Shown: positions 9,810 through 20,689, counted from the first letter of the stretch. The stretch: 64,000 nucleotides of DNA from Paracoccaceae bacterium (GCA_022763485.1 JALEGX010000095.1:1-64000), one strand, 5' to 3'. Notes: generated by a model not told the origin, from the sequence alone. Translations and numbers: made by a program.

Positions 9810-12800
9810 GGCTGGATGGTGATGCGCCCGGTTTCGCCCCGGGCCCGGTAACGGGGGCGATACATGTCCTCCACCGACGCCGCAGGGTGATGGAATTCGC
9901 CCGGTGTCACGGCCCGCGCGATATAGGCGAGCTGGACCCTGTTCCCCTTCCGCAGGTTCACCGCAGCAAGGAAACGATCGGACCGGAATTCCGCCGATTG
10001 CACCGGGCTGAGGTCCAGCCAATCCAGCTCTTTGAGGTCGCCCGAGCGCAGCAGATTCGGATTGTCGATCTCAACCCCCGCGGCCAGTGGGTCATTGATC
10101 ATCAACCGACCACCCAGCCCTTCGAACGCATCCACAAATAGCACGGTCACGAAACGCTGCCCCACACGGAGGGTCGAGATATCCAGCGGATCCCCATCCA
10201 GCGAGAAGTGCCGCCGCAAGATGTGATATCCGTTGCCGCCGGCGTCCGGGGCAACCTCAGGGACGCCCAGCGTTGTAAGGGTGATATCTGTCGTGCGCCC
10301 GGTCGCCGCTTCGATGCGCAGCGGATCCTGCAAATCCCGGTCATTGCGGAACTGCACGAATGGGCCCTCAACCGGGGCACCATTGACCAGCATCCCCGAC
10401 GCTTCGGCATTCTGCACCAGTGCATGGGCGGCCAGCAGAGACCAGGCCGCTTCCTGTGTCGACAGCTCGCTTGCCGGACGGGAGATGGAGGCCACCAGGC
10501 TTTGCTGATCCACGGCAGTGCTGCCTGAGGCCGCCGCCAGAGCCAGCAGCCCAGCACGATCCCGCAGCCGCGTTCCGTAGTCGACCCTCCAATAGGCCTG
10601 TTCGGCCGGCAGTCCCCGGATCATTGACGACGCGCGGGCAAACATCCTGTCGGCGCGGGTCTGATCCCCATAAGACGCCAGTGCGGCCCCAAGCTGTGCC
10701 GCTGCCAGCGGGGTGGAAAACGCATCGCCTTTGACATCCGCATAGTAGCGCAGATCGCCCATTGCCGCGGCCCCTTCGCGGGCCAGAACCATCAGGGCAT
10801 AGGCGATCGCCTGCCCGCCCCGATCAAAGTCCGAGGCGTAGTTCACCTGATTGCGCAGGTTGTCCATTGCCTGGCGGAAGGCCTGATCGGGCACGGCGTG
10901 ACCGGCCAGGCGCGCACGGCTCAGGAAATCACTGGCATAGGCGTCCAGCCACAGATCTCCGGATTCAGCCCGCCACAACCCGAACGCCCCGTTCGGGGCC
11001 TGTCGGGACAGGACCGTATCAATCGACTGGGCAATCCGGTTCTCTACCTGTGGCCGATCACCCAGCCCTGCCGCCTTGGCGACACTGGACAGATACAGCA
11101 ACGGCAGAGCCTTGGACGTTACCTGTTCCGTGCAGCCGTAGGGATATTGATCCAAAGCAGTCAGCAAGCCCGGCACATCGAATTTGGCCAAGGGCCCGGC
11201 AGAGACAACCGCACGACCGGTCCCCGCCCGCAACCCGGCAAATACATCACGGCTGAGCAGGAAGGTATCGCCGCCCGCCAGCTGGAATCGGCGGGTCACG
11301 CCGACCACCGGGTCATTGGCCCGCGCCGCCAGGCGCAGCTTTTGGGTCAGAACCTTGCCATCCGGTGTGGTCAGCGCAAGCTGCAGATCATGATCCCCCA
11401 CGACATCGGAAGACACCGGAACCTGCAACACCACCTTCTCGGAGGCGCTCAGCATCACGTTCGACGGTACCGGCGCCAGCGCAAGCTCGGGCGATCCCGA
11501 CAGCGACATGCCCATCGTTCCGGCAGGTCCGTCAGCATGGGTGATCTCCAACAGGATCCGGCTCTGGTCCCCGGGGGCCAGGAAGCGCGGCAAGGAGGCT
11601 GTCACCACCACCGGATCCCGCACGATCATGTCCGCTTCGGCCTGACCAACCGCAGTCCCGGACCAGGCAACAGCCATCAGGCGCACGGTGCCATTGAAGT
11701 CCGGCAAAGGAATGGTGACATCGACGCGCCCGCCAGGTCCGACCTGAACCGGGCCGTTGAACACCGCCATCAAATCCTGCGTCGGCGGAGGGGACTGCAT
11801 CCGCAGCCCGTTGTCCTGATCCCCGCCCGAGCGTACCTGACCCAGCGCGCCGAGTGACGGATCGATCAACCGCCCATACAGATCGCGCAGTTCCATCCCC
11901 AAACGCCGTTGACCAAAGTAGTGGTCGGAGGGATCGGGGCTTTGAAAGCCCGTCAGGTTCAGGATGCCCAGATCCACGGCCGCAAGCGTGACCCAGGCCT
12001 GATCCCCCTCTGCGGCCCCCGCCACGATCAGGGAAACTGTCTGCTCCCCACGTGGGCGAGCGATGTCCGGTACCGCTATGGCTACATCCAGCGCACGGTC
12101 CGGCCGGTCCACCGCAGCATGGGCGATGCCCAGCGCACGGATCGGCGTTTGTGCATCTGTGCGCATGGCCGGTTGCAGAACAGTGGCCGACACATAGGCG
12201 CCGCTGCCCCACTCCTCGGACACGGTCAGGGGGATCTCCGTCACGCCTGCCGAAACCGCAACGGCTTTGCGCTCGATCAGGTGGTTGGACATCACAGACA
12301 CCATCGCCGTGCCAGCCACACGCGACACCACCCGCAACTTGGCAGTATCCCCCGGCCCATAGCTCTGGCGGTCCAGCGACATTTCCAGACGATCGGGCGT
12401 GTCCGCAGCGTTTTCGGGCACGTACCAACCAGCGTAGAAGTCAGAGGACGCGGCCACATAGGCGCCGCCCGTCCGCTCCACGACCAGCTCGTATCGGCCC
12501 CATTCCACCGGGGCGCTGATCTGGGCGGGATCCGCCCCCAGCATGAGGTCCCCGGACGCAACCGCAGTTCTGCGGGTGGAGGATTCCCAATGCCAGCTGC
12601 CGTAAAGCTGATACCAGTGATAGCGGGTTTCAAGCCGGTTCAGCGTCCACTTCGCAGTCATCGGCATTGCCTGCAAATGCTCATTCAACGCGACAATCTG
12701 GAACCCGGCTTCGCTGTTGTTTGGAACGTCTTCGCCGAACATCTTCCTGATCCCGATGATCGGACCGCCCGGTTGTACCGCTGCGGTCAGAACCCGCTCG

Positions 12801-15241
12801 ACCGGCCGCGCACCACCGTCGGCCACACGGGTGATGACCGAAACGGACAGAGGCCGACCGCTGGAGCGGGTCGCCGGGATCCCGATGTCGAAATTGGCGG
12901 TGCCGTCGCGATCCGTTTCTACCGTGCCAAAATATCCGCTCTGGATCTCGGCCCGGTCATCATGACGCCCGAAGGTGTAGCCCGACCAGCCATCCAGCTT
13001 GTTCACCGATTTCAGCGACACCTGTCCTTCGACCTTCAGACCTGCACCCGGTGCCCCAAACAGGTAGCGGGCATTCAGGCTCAGGCCCACCCGTTGCCCA
13101 GGCTTCAGGGCAGTCTGGGTCAGCGTCTGGTCAAAATCGATCCGCTCGGGCAGGAAATCCTCGACCAAGAGTTTCTGGCTGGCCAGGGCCGGACCTTCGG
13201 GGTCTGACTTGATGTCGATCCGCCAGGTGCCACGCGGAGCAGTGCCCCCCACCCCAAGGGCAAACACATGCCCCCCGGCCTTGCCGTTCGTCGACAGGTG
13301 GCGTGCATATTCGACACCATCGGGGCGGGTCAGGATCGCCGTGAGAGGCAGGCCATCAATCGCCTTCGCCTCAGCATCGCGGGCCAGCGCGGTGGCATGG
13401 ATGGTTTCCCCGGCGCGGTAGGCCCCCCGGTCTGTGGCAAGGAAGACGTCAACCGGTCCGGCGGGTTCGCGGCCCTCGACACCGCGGTCAGACAGATCGA
13501 ACGCCGGATCCGTCAAAGAAAGGAAAGCCAGATCCTGCTCTCCCTCTTGCGCGATCAGCAGTGCCGGGGCGGATGATCCGGTCCCACGGGTGTATCCCGG
13601 GTCAAAGCGGACATACCCGTCCTGACCGGTCGTCAGCACCGCCAGCTCCGCATTGGCGCGATTGACCAGAGTGACCGACACGCCAGCCCGCGGCTGCGCG
13701 TCGCCGAGCCCACGGACCTGCACATGCAAACCGTCAACGCCCGACATGGTGCTCAGCCCCAGATCCGAGATCACGAACCACTGGGTTGCACCGGGATTGT
13801 CATAAGGATCACTGCCGGGGATCTTGGCTGTCAGCGCATAGATACCAGCCGGAGCACCTGCGATCGCGTCATCCATCGGCAAGCGGGTTGTCACGTCCCG
13901 GTTCAGCTCACCGGACACAACACCCGTCCCGCGCCAGACCTCTTCGGACAGCTCATCCTCCAGCACGTCCTCCTGCCAATAGGACAGGGGACGACCGAAG
14001 TATCCCTGCCGGATCGTGGTCAGCAGATTGCGGTCACTGACCCGACGCAGGATCAGGTCCAGCTCACTGACATTCACCGTTTCCACCGGCAACGTCGCAG
14101 GCCCGGTCTTGGCCAATACATAGGACCGCCCCGGGAAGCGCACCGAGGGGGCCCGGTCGCGAATGTAATGAGACAGCTCAACATCGCGGTAAAGCTGCTC
14201 GCCATTTTCCGCCACCAGTCCCGAACGCAGAACCAGGCGGTAGCGCTCGCCATGTTGAACGCCGGAGATACAGAGGTTCCGCTCCTGTACATCGACAACA
14301 AGATCAGGTTCCGGAAGCTTCACATAGGTGGCGTAGTCCACTCCGACCTGCACCAGCTTTTCCGAGAATTCGACACAGATCCGCGGCTGGGCCTCATCGC
14401 TTTCCACCGTGGAGCCGGTCACGCGGAACCCGTATTTGGCAATCGCCTTGTCCAGTGCTTCGGCGATATCCAGACGCGGTTGTGACGCCTGGGCCAGACG
14501 CAGGGCGGCAACCATGTCACGCCCCCGGCCAGCCCGCTCCAATGCCTCGGCCAGTTCCACCATGGCCGAGGCGCGTTCCGCCCCCGTACCTGCCCGCAGG
14601 TAGCCGTTGATCGCGGCCAGACGGGCCTTTTCTACGTCACTGCGCCTGCGCGCGTTCGACTGATTGTTGATCGACAGCCACAACCGGGCCTGTTCCACCC
14701 ACAGATCAGACCGGTCGGACAGGGCGACGGCAAAGGCGTTCCACCGGGCCGCGCCGGGATAGTCCCCTGCGCCCGCACGCTGGGCCGCCAGATCCAGAAC
14801 CGCCTGCAGGTCCAGCCCCCCGGCGGGAAAGTCGATTCCGATGGAACGAGCCAACCGGCCCGCAGCCGCCAGTTCCTTTTCGCTGACGAACGTCAGGTCA
14901 GTGACGCGTTCTGCCGCAGCGTTTCGCACCGCCGCGGGAACATCAATCTTCCGGGCTGAGATGGCCCCGATGTATGGCGTTTCTGTTTCCACTGCCTTCT
15001 TGGGAAAGCAGGCGTTCGACCGGGTGTTGAAGGTAAAGGCCGAACACGAAGGGTTGGCATCACACGCACGGATGCAGGACTGAAGATCCGTATCAAACAG
15101 CGCATCCAGATCGGCACCGTAGAAATCCATGTCCGAAGTGGACACATAGCGGTGCTGCGGAACCGCAGATTGCGCCAAGGCCCCGGCGACTGAAAGCACA
15201 AGCAAAAACAGTGACGTTGCGAGCAACCGAACCATAGCCAT
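9806..15241 (-). CDS. alpha-2-macroglobulin family protein with N-terminal PAN/apple-like domain
   Basis: 1811 aa; thioester motif YPYGCTEQ; MG and bait-region architecture; Cys-patterned N-terminal segment CIRACDANPSCSAFTFNTRSNACFPK; signal peptide. Confidence 0.92.
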   Translation of the reverse strand: MAMVRLLATSLFLLVLSVAGALAQSAVPQHRYVSTSDMDFYGADLDALFDTDLQSCIRACDANPSCSAFTFNTRSNACFPKKAVETETPYIGAISARKIDVPAAVRNAAAERVTDLTFVSEKELAAAGRLARSIGIDFPAGGLDLQAVLDLAAQRAGAGDYPGAARWNAFAVALSDRSDLWVEQARLWLSINNQSNARRRSDVEKARLAAINGYLRAGTGAERASAMVELAEALERAGRGRDMVAALRLAQASQPRLDIAEALDKAIAKYGFRVTGSTVESDEAQPRICVEFSEKLVQVGVDYATYVKLPEPDLVVDVQERNLCISGVQHGERYRLVLRSGLVAENGEQLYRDVELSHYIRDRAPSVRFPGRSYVLAKTGPATLPVETVNVSELDLILRRVSDRNLLTTIRQGYFGRPLSYWQEDVLEDELSEEVWRGTGVVSGELNRDVTTRLPMDDAIAGAPAGIYALTAKIPGSDPYDNPGATQWFVISDLGLSTMSGVDGLHVQVRGLGDAQPRAGVSVTLVNRANAELAVLTTGQDGYVRFDPGYTRGTGSSAPALLIAQEGEQDLAFLSLTDPAFDLSDRGVEGREPAGPVDVFLATDRGAYRAGETIHATALARDAEAKAIDGLPLTAILTRPDGVEYARHLSTNGKAGGHVFALGVGGTAPRGTWRIDIKSDPEGPALASQKLLVEDFLPERIDFDQTLTQTALKPGQRVGLSLNARYLFGAPGAGLKVEGQVSLKSVNKLDGWSGYTFGRHDDRAEIQSGYFGTVETDRDGTANFDIGIPATRSSGRPLSVSVITRVADGGARPVERVLTAAVQPGGPIIGIRKMFGEDVPNNSEAGFQIVALNEHLQAMPMTAKWTLNRLETRYHWYQLYGSWHWESSTRRTAVASGDLMLGADPAQISAPVEWGRYELVVERTGGAYVAASSDFYAGWYVPENAADTPDRLEMSLDRQSYGPGDTAKLRVVSRVAGTAMVSVMSNHLIERKAVAVSAGVTEIPLTVSEEWGSGAYVSATVLQPAMRTDAQTPIRALGIAHAAVDRPDRALDVAIAVPDIARPRGEQTVSLIVAGAAEGDQAWVTLAAVDLGILNLTGFQSPDPSDHYFGQRRLGMELRDLYGRLIDPSLGALGQVRSGGDQDNGLRMQSPPPTQDLMAVFNGPVQVGPGGRVDVTIPLPDFNGTVRLMAVAWSGTAVGQAEADMIVRDPVVVTASLPRFLAPGDQSRILLEITHADGPAGTMGMSLSGSPELALAPVPSNVMLSASEKVVLQVPVSSDVVGDHDLQLALTTPDGKVLTQKLRLAARANDPVVGVTRRFQLAGGDTFLLSRDVFAGLRAGTGRAVVSAGPLAKFDVPGLLTALDQYPYGCTEQVTSKALPLLYLSSVAKAAGLGDRPQVENRIAQSIDTVLSRQAPNGAFGLWRAESGDLWLDAYASDFLSRARLAGHAVPDQAFRQAMDNLRNQVNYASDFDRGGQAIAYALMVLAREGAAAMGDLRYYADVKGDAFSTPLAAAQLGAALASYGDQTRADRMFARASSMIRGLPAEQAYWRVDYGTRLRDRAGLLALAAASGSTAVDQQSLVASISRPASELSTQEAAWSLLAAHALVQNAEASGMLVNGAPVEGPFVQFRNDRDLQDPLRIEAATGRTTDITLTTLGVPEVAPDAGGNGYHILRRHFSLDGDPLDISTLRVGQRFVTVLFVDAFEGLGGRLMINDPLAAGVEIDNPNLLRSGDLKELDWLDLSPVQSAEFRSDRFLAAVNLRKGNRVQLAYIARAVTPGEFHHPAASVEDMYRPRYRARGETGRITIQP

Positions 15242-15357
15242 ACCATTTCTCCCTCAAATCAGGATCAGGCTGGCATGCCTATGGATGTATCGCAAGGGTC
15301 AAGGCCGCGCGGTGCGGGTTTGCACACGGATCACAGGCCGCGCGCAAAGCGCTGGGA

Positions 15358-16131
15358 TTATCCCGCGTCAGCGGGCTTGACGAACACCGGCTTGTCCGGC
15401 GTGGACAGATCGGGCTGATAGACATAGCCGCCGGTGTCAAACTCACACAGCGCCTCCGCATTGGTCAGGCGCCGCTGAATGATGTAGCGCGCCATCGCTC
15501 CGCGGGCGCGTTTGGCAAAGAAGCTGACAATCTTTGGCGTGCCGTTCTTGTCTTCCATGAAGACCGGGGTCACCACCCGCAGCTTCAGCGCCTTCGGGGC
15601 CACCGCCCCGAAATACTCCTGGCTGGCACAATTGACCAACACATCGGTCCCCATGGCCTCGGCCTGGGCATTCAGCGCCTTGCTCAGCTGTTCACGCCAG
15701 TATTCGTAAAGGTTCTTGCCCCGGCGCGTCTTCAACCGGCTGCCCATCTCAAGACGGTAGGCCTGGATCGCATCCAACGGGCGCAGCACCCCATAGAGGC
15801 CCGAAAGGATACGCAGATGATCCTGCGCCCAGGCAAGTTCTTCGGCATCCAGCGAAGACGCCTCAAGCCCCTGATAGGTGTCGCCGGCAAAGGCAAAGAC
15901 CGCCGGCCGGATGTCTTCGCTGCCGGGATCTGCCGTGAAGGCGCGGAACCGATCCCGGTTCAGCCGGGCCAGATCATCGCTCAGATCCATCAACCCCTTG
16001 AGATCCCCAAGCGTCAGGTTGCGCGCGGTCTTAGCCAGACGCATCGCGTCCTCTTCGAAATCCGGGCGGGTCATCTGCTCGGGACGTTCGGTCCAATCCA
16101 GACGTTTCGCGGGGGACACCACAACCATCAT
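15358..16131 (-). CDS. yaaA: peroxide stress protein YaaA (DUF328)
   Basis: MMVVVSPAKRLDW start, LSGLYGVLRPLDAIQAYRLEMGSRL, NCASQEYF motifs. Confidence 0.95.
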   Translation of the reverse strand: MMVVVSPAKRLDWTERPEQMTRPDFEEDAMRLAKTARNLTLGDLKGLMDLSDDLARLNRDRFRAFTADPGSEDIRPAVFAFAGDTYQGLEASSLDAEELAWAQDHLRILSGLYGVLRPLDAIQAYRLEMGSRLKTRRGKNLYEYWREQLSKALNAQAEAMGTDVLVNCASQEYFGAVAPKALKLRVVTPVFMEDKNGTPKIVSFFAKRARGAMARYIIQRRLTNAEALCEFDTGGYVYQPDLSTPDKPVFVKPADAG

Positions 16132-16162
16132 CGCGTTCTCCTGTTTCTGTCTCTCCGCAGAC

Positions 16163-18202
16163 CTAGCCCGCGTTCAGCAGGACGTCCATAAAAGCGTCCC
16201 CAAATCTTTGTGTCCGCCGTTCCCCGATCACCCGCAACAGGCCCTGCTGGTCACCGGGCCGCAGTTGTGCAACCTTGGCCAATTGCGCAGCGGAACAGCT
16301 GAGCGGCTTGTCGATCCCTTCGGAACCGCGTGACAGCTCGGCCTGCACTTCCAGCAGCTGGTCATAGACGGATCCGGCGGTGCGGCCTGCCAGCTTCATC
16401 CGCTGCGGATGCATGACTTCGGCCTCCCCCGCGATCACTGACAGGAACTCTGCCCCGTAGCGTTCCAGCTTCTTCGCACCAACACCATTGATCCGGGCCA
16501 TTTCGTCCAAAGTCACAGGGCGCGCCTCGGCCATTTCGATCAGGGTCCGATCCGGGAAAATAACATAGGCAGGCACGCGGGCGTTTTCTGCCAACGCGCG
16601 GCGCTTGGCCTTGAGTGCCGACAGAAGCGGCGCATCCTCATCCGAAACCCTGGCACGCACCGCCGGGCGCCTGGCGGCCTTGCGGATCGAATCCTTCCTG
16701 AGCGTGATCGACGCCTCCCCCCGGAGGATCGGCAACGCGGCCTCACCCAGACGCAAGGCTCCGTGGCGTTCGGGGTCCGGACGTACCAGATCATGCCCCA
16801 TCATCTGACGGAAGATGGCCTGCCACTGGGGACGGGAGTATTCCGTGCCCACACCATAGGTCTTGAGCTGGTCATGCCGCCTGGCCAGAACCTTGTCCGT
16901 GGCGTTTCCCAGCAGGATGTCGATCAGATGCCCGGAACCAAACCACTCCTCTGTGCGCAGGATCGCTGACAGCGCCATTCGCACCGGTGTGGTCCCGTCA
17001 AACGTATCGGCAGGTGCATCGCACAGGTCGCATTTCCCGCATTGCACGCTCTCCTCTCCGAAATAGGACAACAGAGTCTGCCGTCGGCAGGTCAACGCCT
17101 CGGCCAGACCCAGCAACGAGTTCAGACGCGCGTGATCGGCGGCGCGGCGCTCTGGCGGGGCAAGCCCCTCATCGATCTGTGACCGGCGCAGGCGGATGTC
17201 ATCCGCACCATAGAGTGTCAGCGTTTCGGCTGGGCCGCCATCGCGTCCGGCGCGCCCGATCTCCTGATAATAGGCTTCGATCGATTTGGGCAGATCCGCA
17301 TGGGCGACCCAGCGGATATCGGGTTTGTCGATGCCCATGCCAAAGGCCACCGTGGCCACGACGATCAACCCGTCCTCCTGCGAAAAACGGGTTTCCACGT
17401 GGCGCCGGTCTTCGGCCTCCATGCCGCCGTGGTAATGGCAGGCGTTGTGACCATCCTCGCGCAGCGCAGCGGCCAGGGCTTCTGTCTTGTTGCGGGTGCC
17501 GCAATAGACGATGCCGGACTGCCCCCGGCGGTTGCCTGCGAAATCCAGGATCTGCTTGCGCGGGCTGTCCTTGGCCGTGAAGGCCAGATGGATGTTGGGC
17601 CGATCAAAGCCGCGCAGGAAACTGCGGGGCGCTTCGCCATCAAACAGCTTTTCGATGATTTCCTGACGGGTTTCCGCATCTGCCGTGGCCGTGAAGGCGG
17701 CCAGCGGCACGCCCAGCGCGCGGCGCAATTCACCAATCCGCAGGTAATCGGGACGGAAATCGTGCCCCCATTGGCTGACGCAATGCGCCTCATCCACGGC
17801 GATCAGCCCCACACCCGCGCGGCGCAGCATCGACACAGCGGCGGTGGATGCCAGCCGTTCCGGCGCGATGTAGAGCAGCTTCAGCCGCCCCTCGTTCAGC
17901 GCAGCAAGGACCGCATCATTTTCATCCTGCGTGTTGCCTGAGGTCAGGGCACCGGCCTCAACCCCCGCTTCCTGCAACCCGCGCACCTGATCCCGCATCA
18001 GCGCGATCAACGGTGAGATGACCACCGTCACCCCATCCTTGAGCAAAGCCGGCAGTTGAAAACACAGGGATTTCCCCCCACCCGTCGGCATGATCGCCAG
18101 AACGTTTTCCCCGGCAACAACCGCGTCGACGATCTCCTCCTGACCCGGACGGAAAGCGTCGAATCCGAAAACGTCTCGCAACAGCGGGGCGGCGTCTAGC
18201 AT
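16163..18202 (-). CDS. recQ: ATP-dependent DNA helicase RecQ
   Basis: FGFDAFRPGQEEIVDAV, MPTGGGKSLCFQLPAL, DEAHC, QEIGRAGRDG, zinc-binding CDLC, HRDC domain. Confidence 0.97.
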   Translation of the reverse strand: MLDAAPLLRDVFGFDAFRPGQEEIVDAVVAGENVLAIMPTGGGKSLCFQLPALLKDGVTVVISPLIALMRDQVRGLQEAGVEAGALTSGNTQDENDAVLAALNEGRLKLLYIAPERLASTAAVSMLRRAGVGLIAVDEAHCVSQWGHDFRPDYLRIGELRRALGVPLAAFTATADAETRQEIIEKLFDGEAPRSFLRGFDRPNIHLAFTAKDSPRKQILDFAGNRRGQSGIVYCGTRNKTEALAAALREDGHNACHYHGGMEAEDRRHVETRFSQEDGLIVVATVAFGMGIDKPDIRWVAHADLPKSIEAYYQEIGRAGRDGGPAETLTLYGADDIRLRRSQIDEGLAPPERRAADHARLNSLLGLAEALTCRRQTLLSYFGEESVQCGKCDLCDAPADTFDGTTPVRMALSAILRTEEWFGSGHLIDILLGNATDKVLARRHDQLKTYGVGTEYSRPQWQAIFRQMMGHDLVRPDPERHGALRLGEAALPILRGEASITLRKDSIRKAARRPAVRARVSDEDAPLLSALKAKRRALAENARVPAYVIFPDRTLIEMAEARPVTLDEMARINGVGAKKLERYGAEFLSVIAGEAEVMHPQRMKLAGRTAGSVYDQLLEVQAELSRGSEGIDKPLSCSAAQLAKVAQLRPGDQQGLLRVIGERRTQRFGDAFMDVLLNAG

Positions 18203-18301
18203 CCTGTTGGGGCCCGTAGTGAGTAAGATTTTATGGGTCTGCTCTTACTCGACACCCTCTCATACTAAGATTCGGTGAACAAGGGGCAATGCCCCCAACA
18301 C

Positions 18302-18589
18302 TTAGTAGAAGGCAGCGACGTTGTTCACCAAAATGATGCGCAGCGCATAGACCGCGATCAGAACCGCCAGCGGCGCCAGATCAATACCGCCCATCTGCGG
18401 CAGCAGGCGACGCACCGGACCATAGAGCGGCTCCAGAATGCGGTTCAGACCGTACCAGATCTGGGCCACGAACTGCTGATGCAGATTCAGAACCTGAAAA
18501 TTGATCAGCCAGCTCATGATGACGTGCGCAATGATGAAGAACCAGACCACGTCCAGCACCAGCATCAGGATTTGAAACAGAGACATCAT
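18302..18589 (-). CDS. YggT family membrane protein
   Basis: MMSLFQILMLVLDVVWFFIIAHVIMSWLINF; ILEPLYGPVRRLLPQMGGIDLAPL. Confidence 0.9.
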   Translation of the reverse strand: MMSLFQILMLVLDVVWFFIIAHVIMSWLINFQVLNLHQQFVAQIWYGLNRILEPLYGPVRRLLPQMGGIDLAPLAVLIAVYALRIILVNNVAAFY

Positions 18590-18716
18590 GTGCGCATTCC
18601 TCTTCTCAGCCGCGCCCAAGACCTAAGCAGCGCGGGCGCAAAGCGCAACCCTTCCGCAAGGTTGTGGTTGACCTCATGCGCGGGGTGCCCAAGACCGGCC
18701 CGCGAAAGGAAATCCG

Positions 18717-19265
18717 ATGTTCCCAATTGTCCGCCTGATCAAGGATCTGATGGTGGCGCGCCGTATGCCCGCGCTGCCCCTGACCGAAACCCATGTCTCC
18801 CACCACATCTGCTGGCCCTGGGACCTGGACATCTGGCTGGAGCTGAACAACGGGCGGGCGATGACGCTCTATGATCTGGGGCGCAGCATGAATGCGCAAC
18901 GGGTAGGGCTGATTTCGGCCATTGCCAAGCAACGCTGGGGCATGACCATGGCCGGATCCACGGTGCGGTTCCGGCGGCGAATCCGCGGGTTTGAGCGATT
19001 CGAGATGCGGTCACGTGCCGTGTGCTGGGATGAGCGGTTCATCTACCTTGAGCAATCGATGTGGAAACGGAACGGCGAATGCGCCAGTCACGTGATGTTT
19101 CGCGCAGCTGTCACCGATGCCAAGGGCATTGTCCCACCAGAGCGCGTTCTGGGCGCAATGGGGCAGGCCGAAACGGTTTCACCGCCAATGCCGGAATGGA
19201 TCGCCGCCTGGGTGGCCGCAGACACCGCCCGACCTTGGCCGCCGATGCAGGATAGCCTTGCCTAA
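18717..19265 (+). CDS. acyl-CoA thioesterase-like (4HBT) protein
   Basis: 182 aa; hot-dog fold-like DLDIWLELNNGRAMTLYDLGR and WERNGECASHVMFRAAV region. Confidence 0.8.
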   Translation: MFPIVRLIKDLMVARRMPALPLTETHVSHHICWPWDLDIWLELNNGRAMTLYDLGRSMNAQRVGLISAIAKQRWGMTMAGSTVRFRRRIRGFERFEMRSRAVCWDERFIYLEQSMWKRNGECASHVMFRAAVTDAKGIVPPERVLGAMGQAETVSPPMPEWIAAWVAADTARPWPPMQDSLA

Positions 19266-19315
19266 TCCTGTCTGCCCCTGTCATATCATAGGTAACAACA
19301 GGGGCGAGGCCGAGC

Positions 19316-20689
19316 ATGACAGACGTATCAACGCGCAAGCGTATCTGGGGCTGGTGGTTTTTCGACTGGGCCAGCCAGCCCTTCCACACGCTGCTTGTGA
19401 CCTTCGTATTCAGCCCGTTCTTCGCGGCCGTGGCCGCCGACTACTTCCTGGCGCAGGGTCTGGAAAGCGAAGCGGCAAAGGCCCAGGCGCAAAGCCTCTG
19501 GTCCCTGTGTCTGACCGTGACAGGCCTGATGATCGGCTTTGGCGCACCGTTTCTGGGGGCCATGGCGGATACCTCCGGGCGGCGGATGTCGTGGATCGTG
19601 GGCTTCTCCGTCATGTATATCCTCGGGTCCTGGGGTCTGTGGTTCATGGACCCCGCGGGCTCCAACCTGTGGTGGATGCTGATCAGTTTCGGCATCGGCT
19701 TCATCGGTGCCGAATTCGCGCTGGTCTTCATCAACTCACAGCTGCCATCGCTTGGCACCAAGGAGGAAGTTGGCAAGATTTCAGGCTCCGGCTTCGCCTT
19801 CGGCTATCTCGGTGGTGTGATCTCGCTCTTCATCCTGCTGTTGCTCTTTGTGGAACAGGGGAACGGAAAAACCCTGATCGGGCTGGATCCACTGTTCGGG
19901 CTGGACCCCGAGCAGAAGGAGGGCACCCGCGCGGTCGGGCCGATCACTGCGATCTGGTACGCCGTTTTCATGATCCCCTATTTCCTGTGGGTGCGTGAGC
20001 GTCCCCGTGTCGGTCAGCGGGCCAGTTTCGGCAATGCGGTTTCGGCGGTGGTCAAATCCGTCAAGAACCTGCGCCATCGCTCCAGTCTGGCCAGCTTCCT
20101 TGGCGCGTCCATGCTCTATCGGGATGCGCTGAACGGTCTCTATGGCTTTGGTGGCGTCTATGCCCGTCTGGTGCTGGGCTGGGAAATCACCATGATCGGG
20201 ATTTTCGGGATCGTCGCCGCAATTTCTGCGGCCCTGTTCAGCTGGCTGGGGGGCATCGCGGACAAGAAATTTGGCCCCAAGCCGGTGGTGGTCACGTCGA
20301 TCTGGGTGCTGATCTTCGTCTGCGCCACGATCGTCGGAATGGACCGGACCCAGATCTTTGGTATTCCCTTTGCCGAAGGATCAGGCTTACCGGACATAAT
20401 CTTCTTTGGCTGTGGCATGCTGATCGGTGGCTTCGGTGGTATCCTACAAGCAACCAGCCGGTCGCTGATGGTGCGCCACACCGACCCGGACTCCCCGACC
20501 GAAAGCTTTGGCCTCTATGGCCTGTCCGGGCGAGCGACGGCTTTTGTCGCCCCTGCGCTGATCGGGGTCATGACCGTCGCAACCGGCAGTGCCCGGGTGG
20601 GTATCTCCCCAATCGTGGGGCTGTTCATTCTTGGCCTGATCCTGCTGCGCTGGGTTAGGGCCGAAGGAGACCAAGAGCAAGAGGTGTAA
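19316..20689 (+). CDS. MFS transporter, UMF1/Atg22-like
   Basis: 457 aa multi-TM; WGWWFFDWASQPFHTLLVTFVFSPFFA N-terminus. Confidence 0.88.
   Translation: MTDVSTRKRIWGWWFFDWASQPFHTLLVTFVFSPFFAAVAADYFLAQGLESEAAKAQAQSLWSLCLTVTGLMIGFGAPFLGAMADTSGRRMSWIVGFSVMYILGSWGLWFMDPAGSNLWWMLISFGIGFIGAEFALVFINSQLPSLGTKEEVGKISGSGFAFGYLGGVISLFILLLLFVEQGNGKTLIGLDPLFGLDPEQKEGTRAVGPITAIWYAVFMIPYFLWVRERPRVGQRASFGNAVSAVVKSVKNLRHRSSLASFLGASMLYRDALNGLYGFGGVYARLVLGWEITMIGIFGIVAAISAALFSWLGGIADKKFGPKPVVVTSIWVLIFVCATIVGMDRTQIFGIPFAEGSGLPDIIFFGCGMLIGGFGGILQATSRSLMVRHTDPDSPTESFGLYGLSGRATAFVAPALIGVMTVATGSARVGISPIVGLFILGLILLRWVRAEGDQEQEV

Noticed and set aside
10898-13207. Several 250-430 aa plus-strand ORFs inside the alpha-2-macroglobulin gene
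   Set aside because: No domain signatures; explained by GC bias opposite a real 5.4-kb CDS
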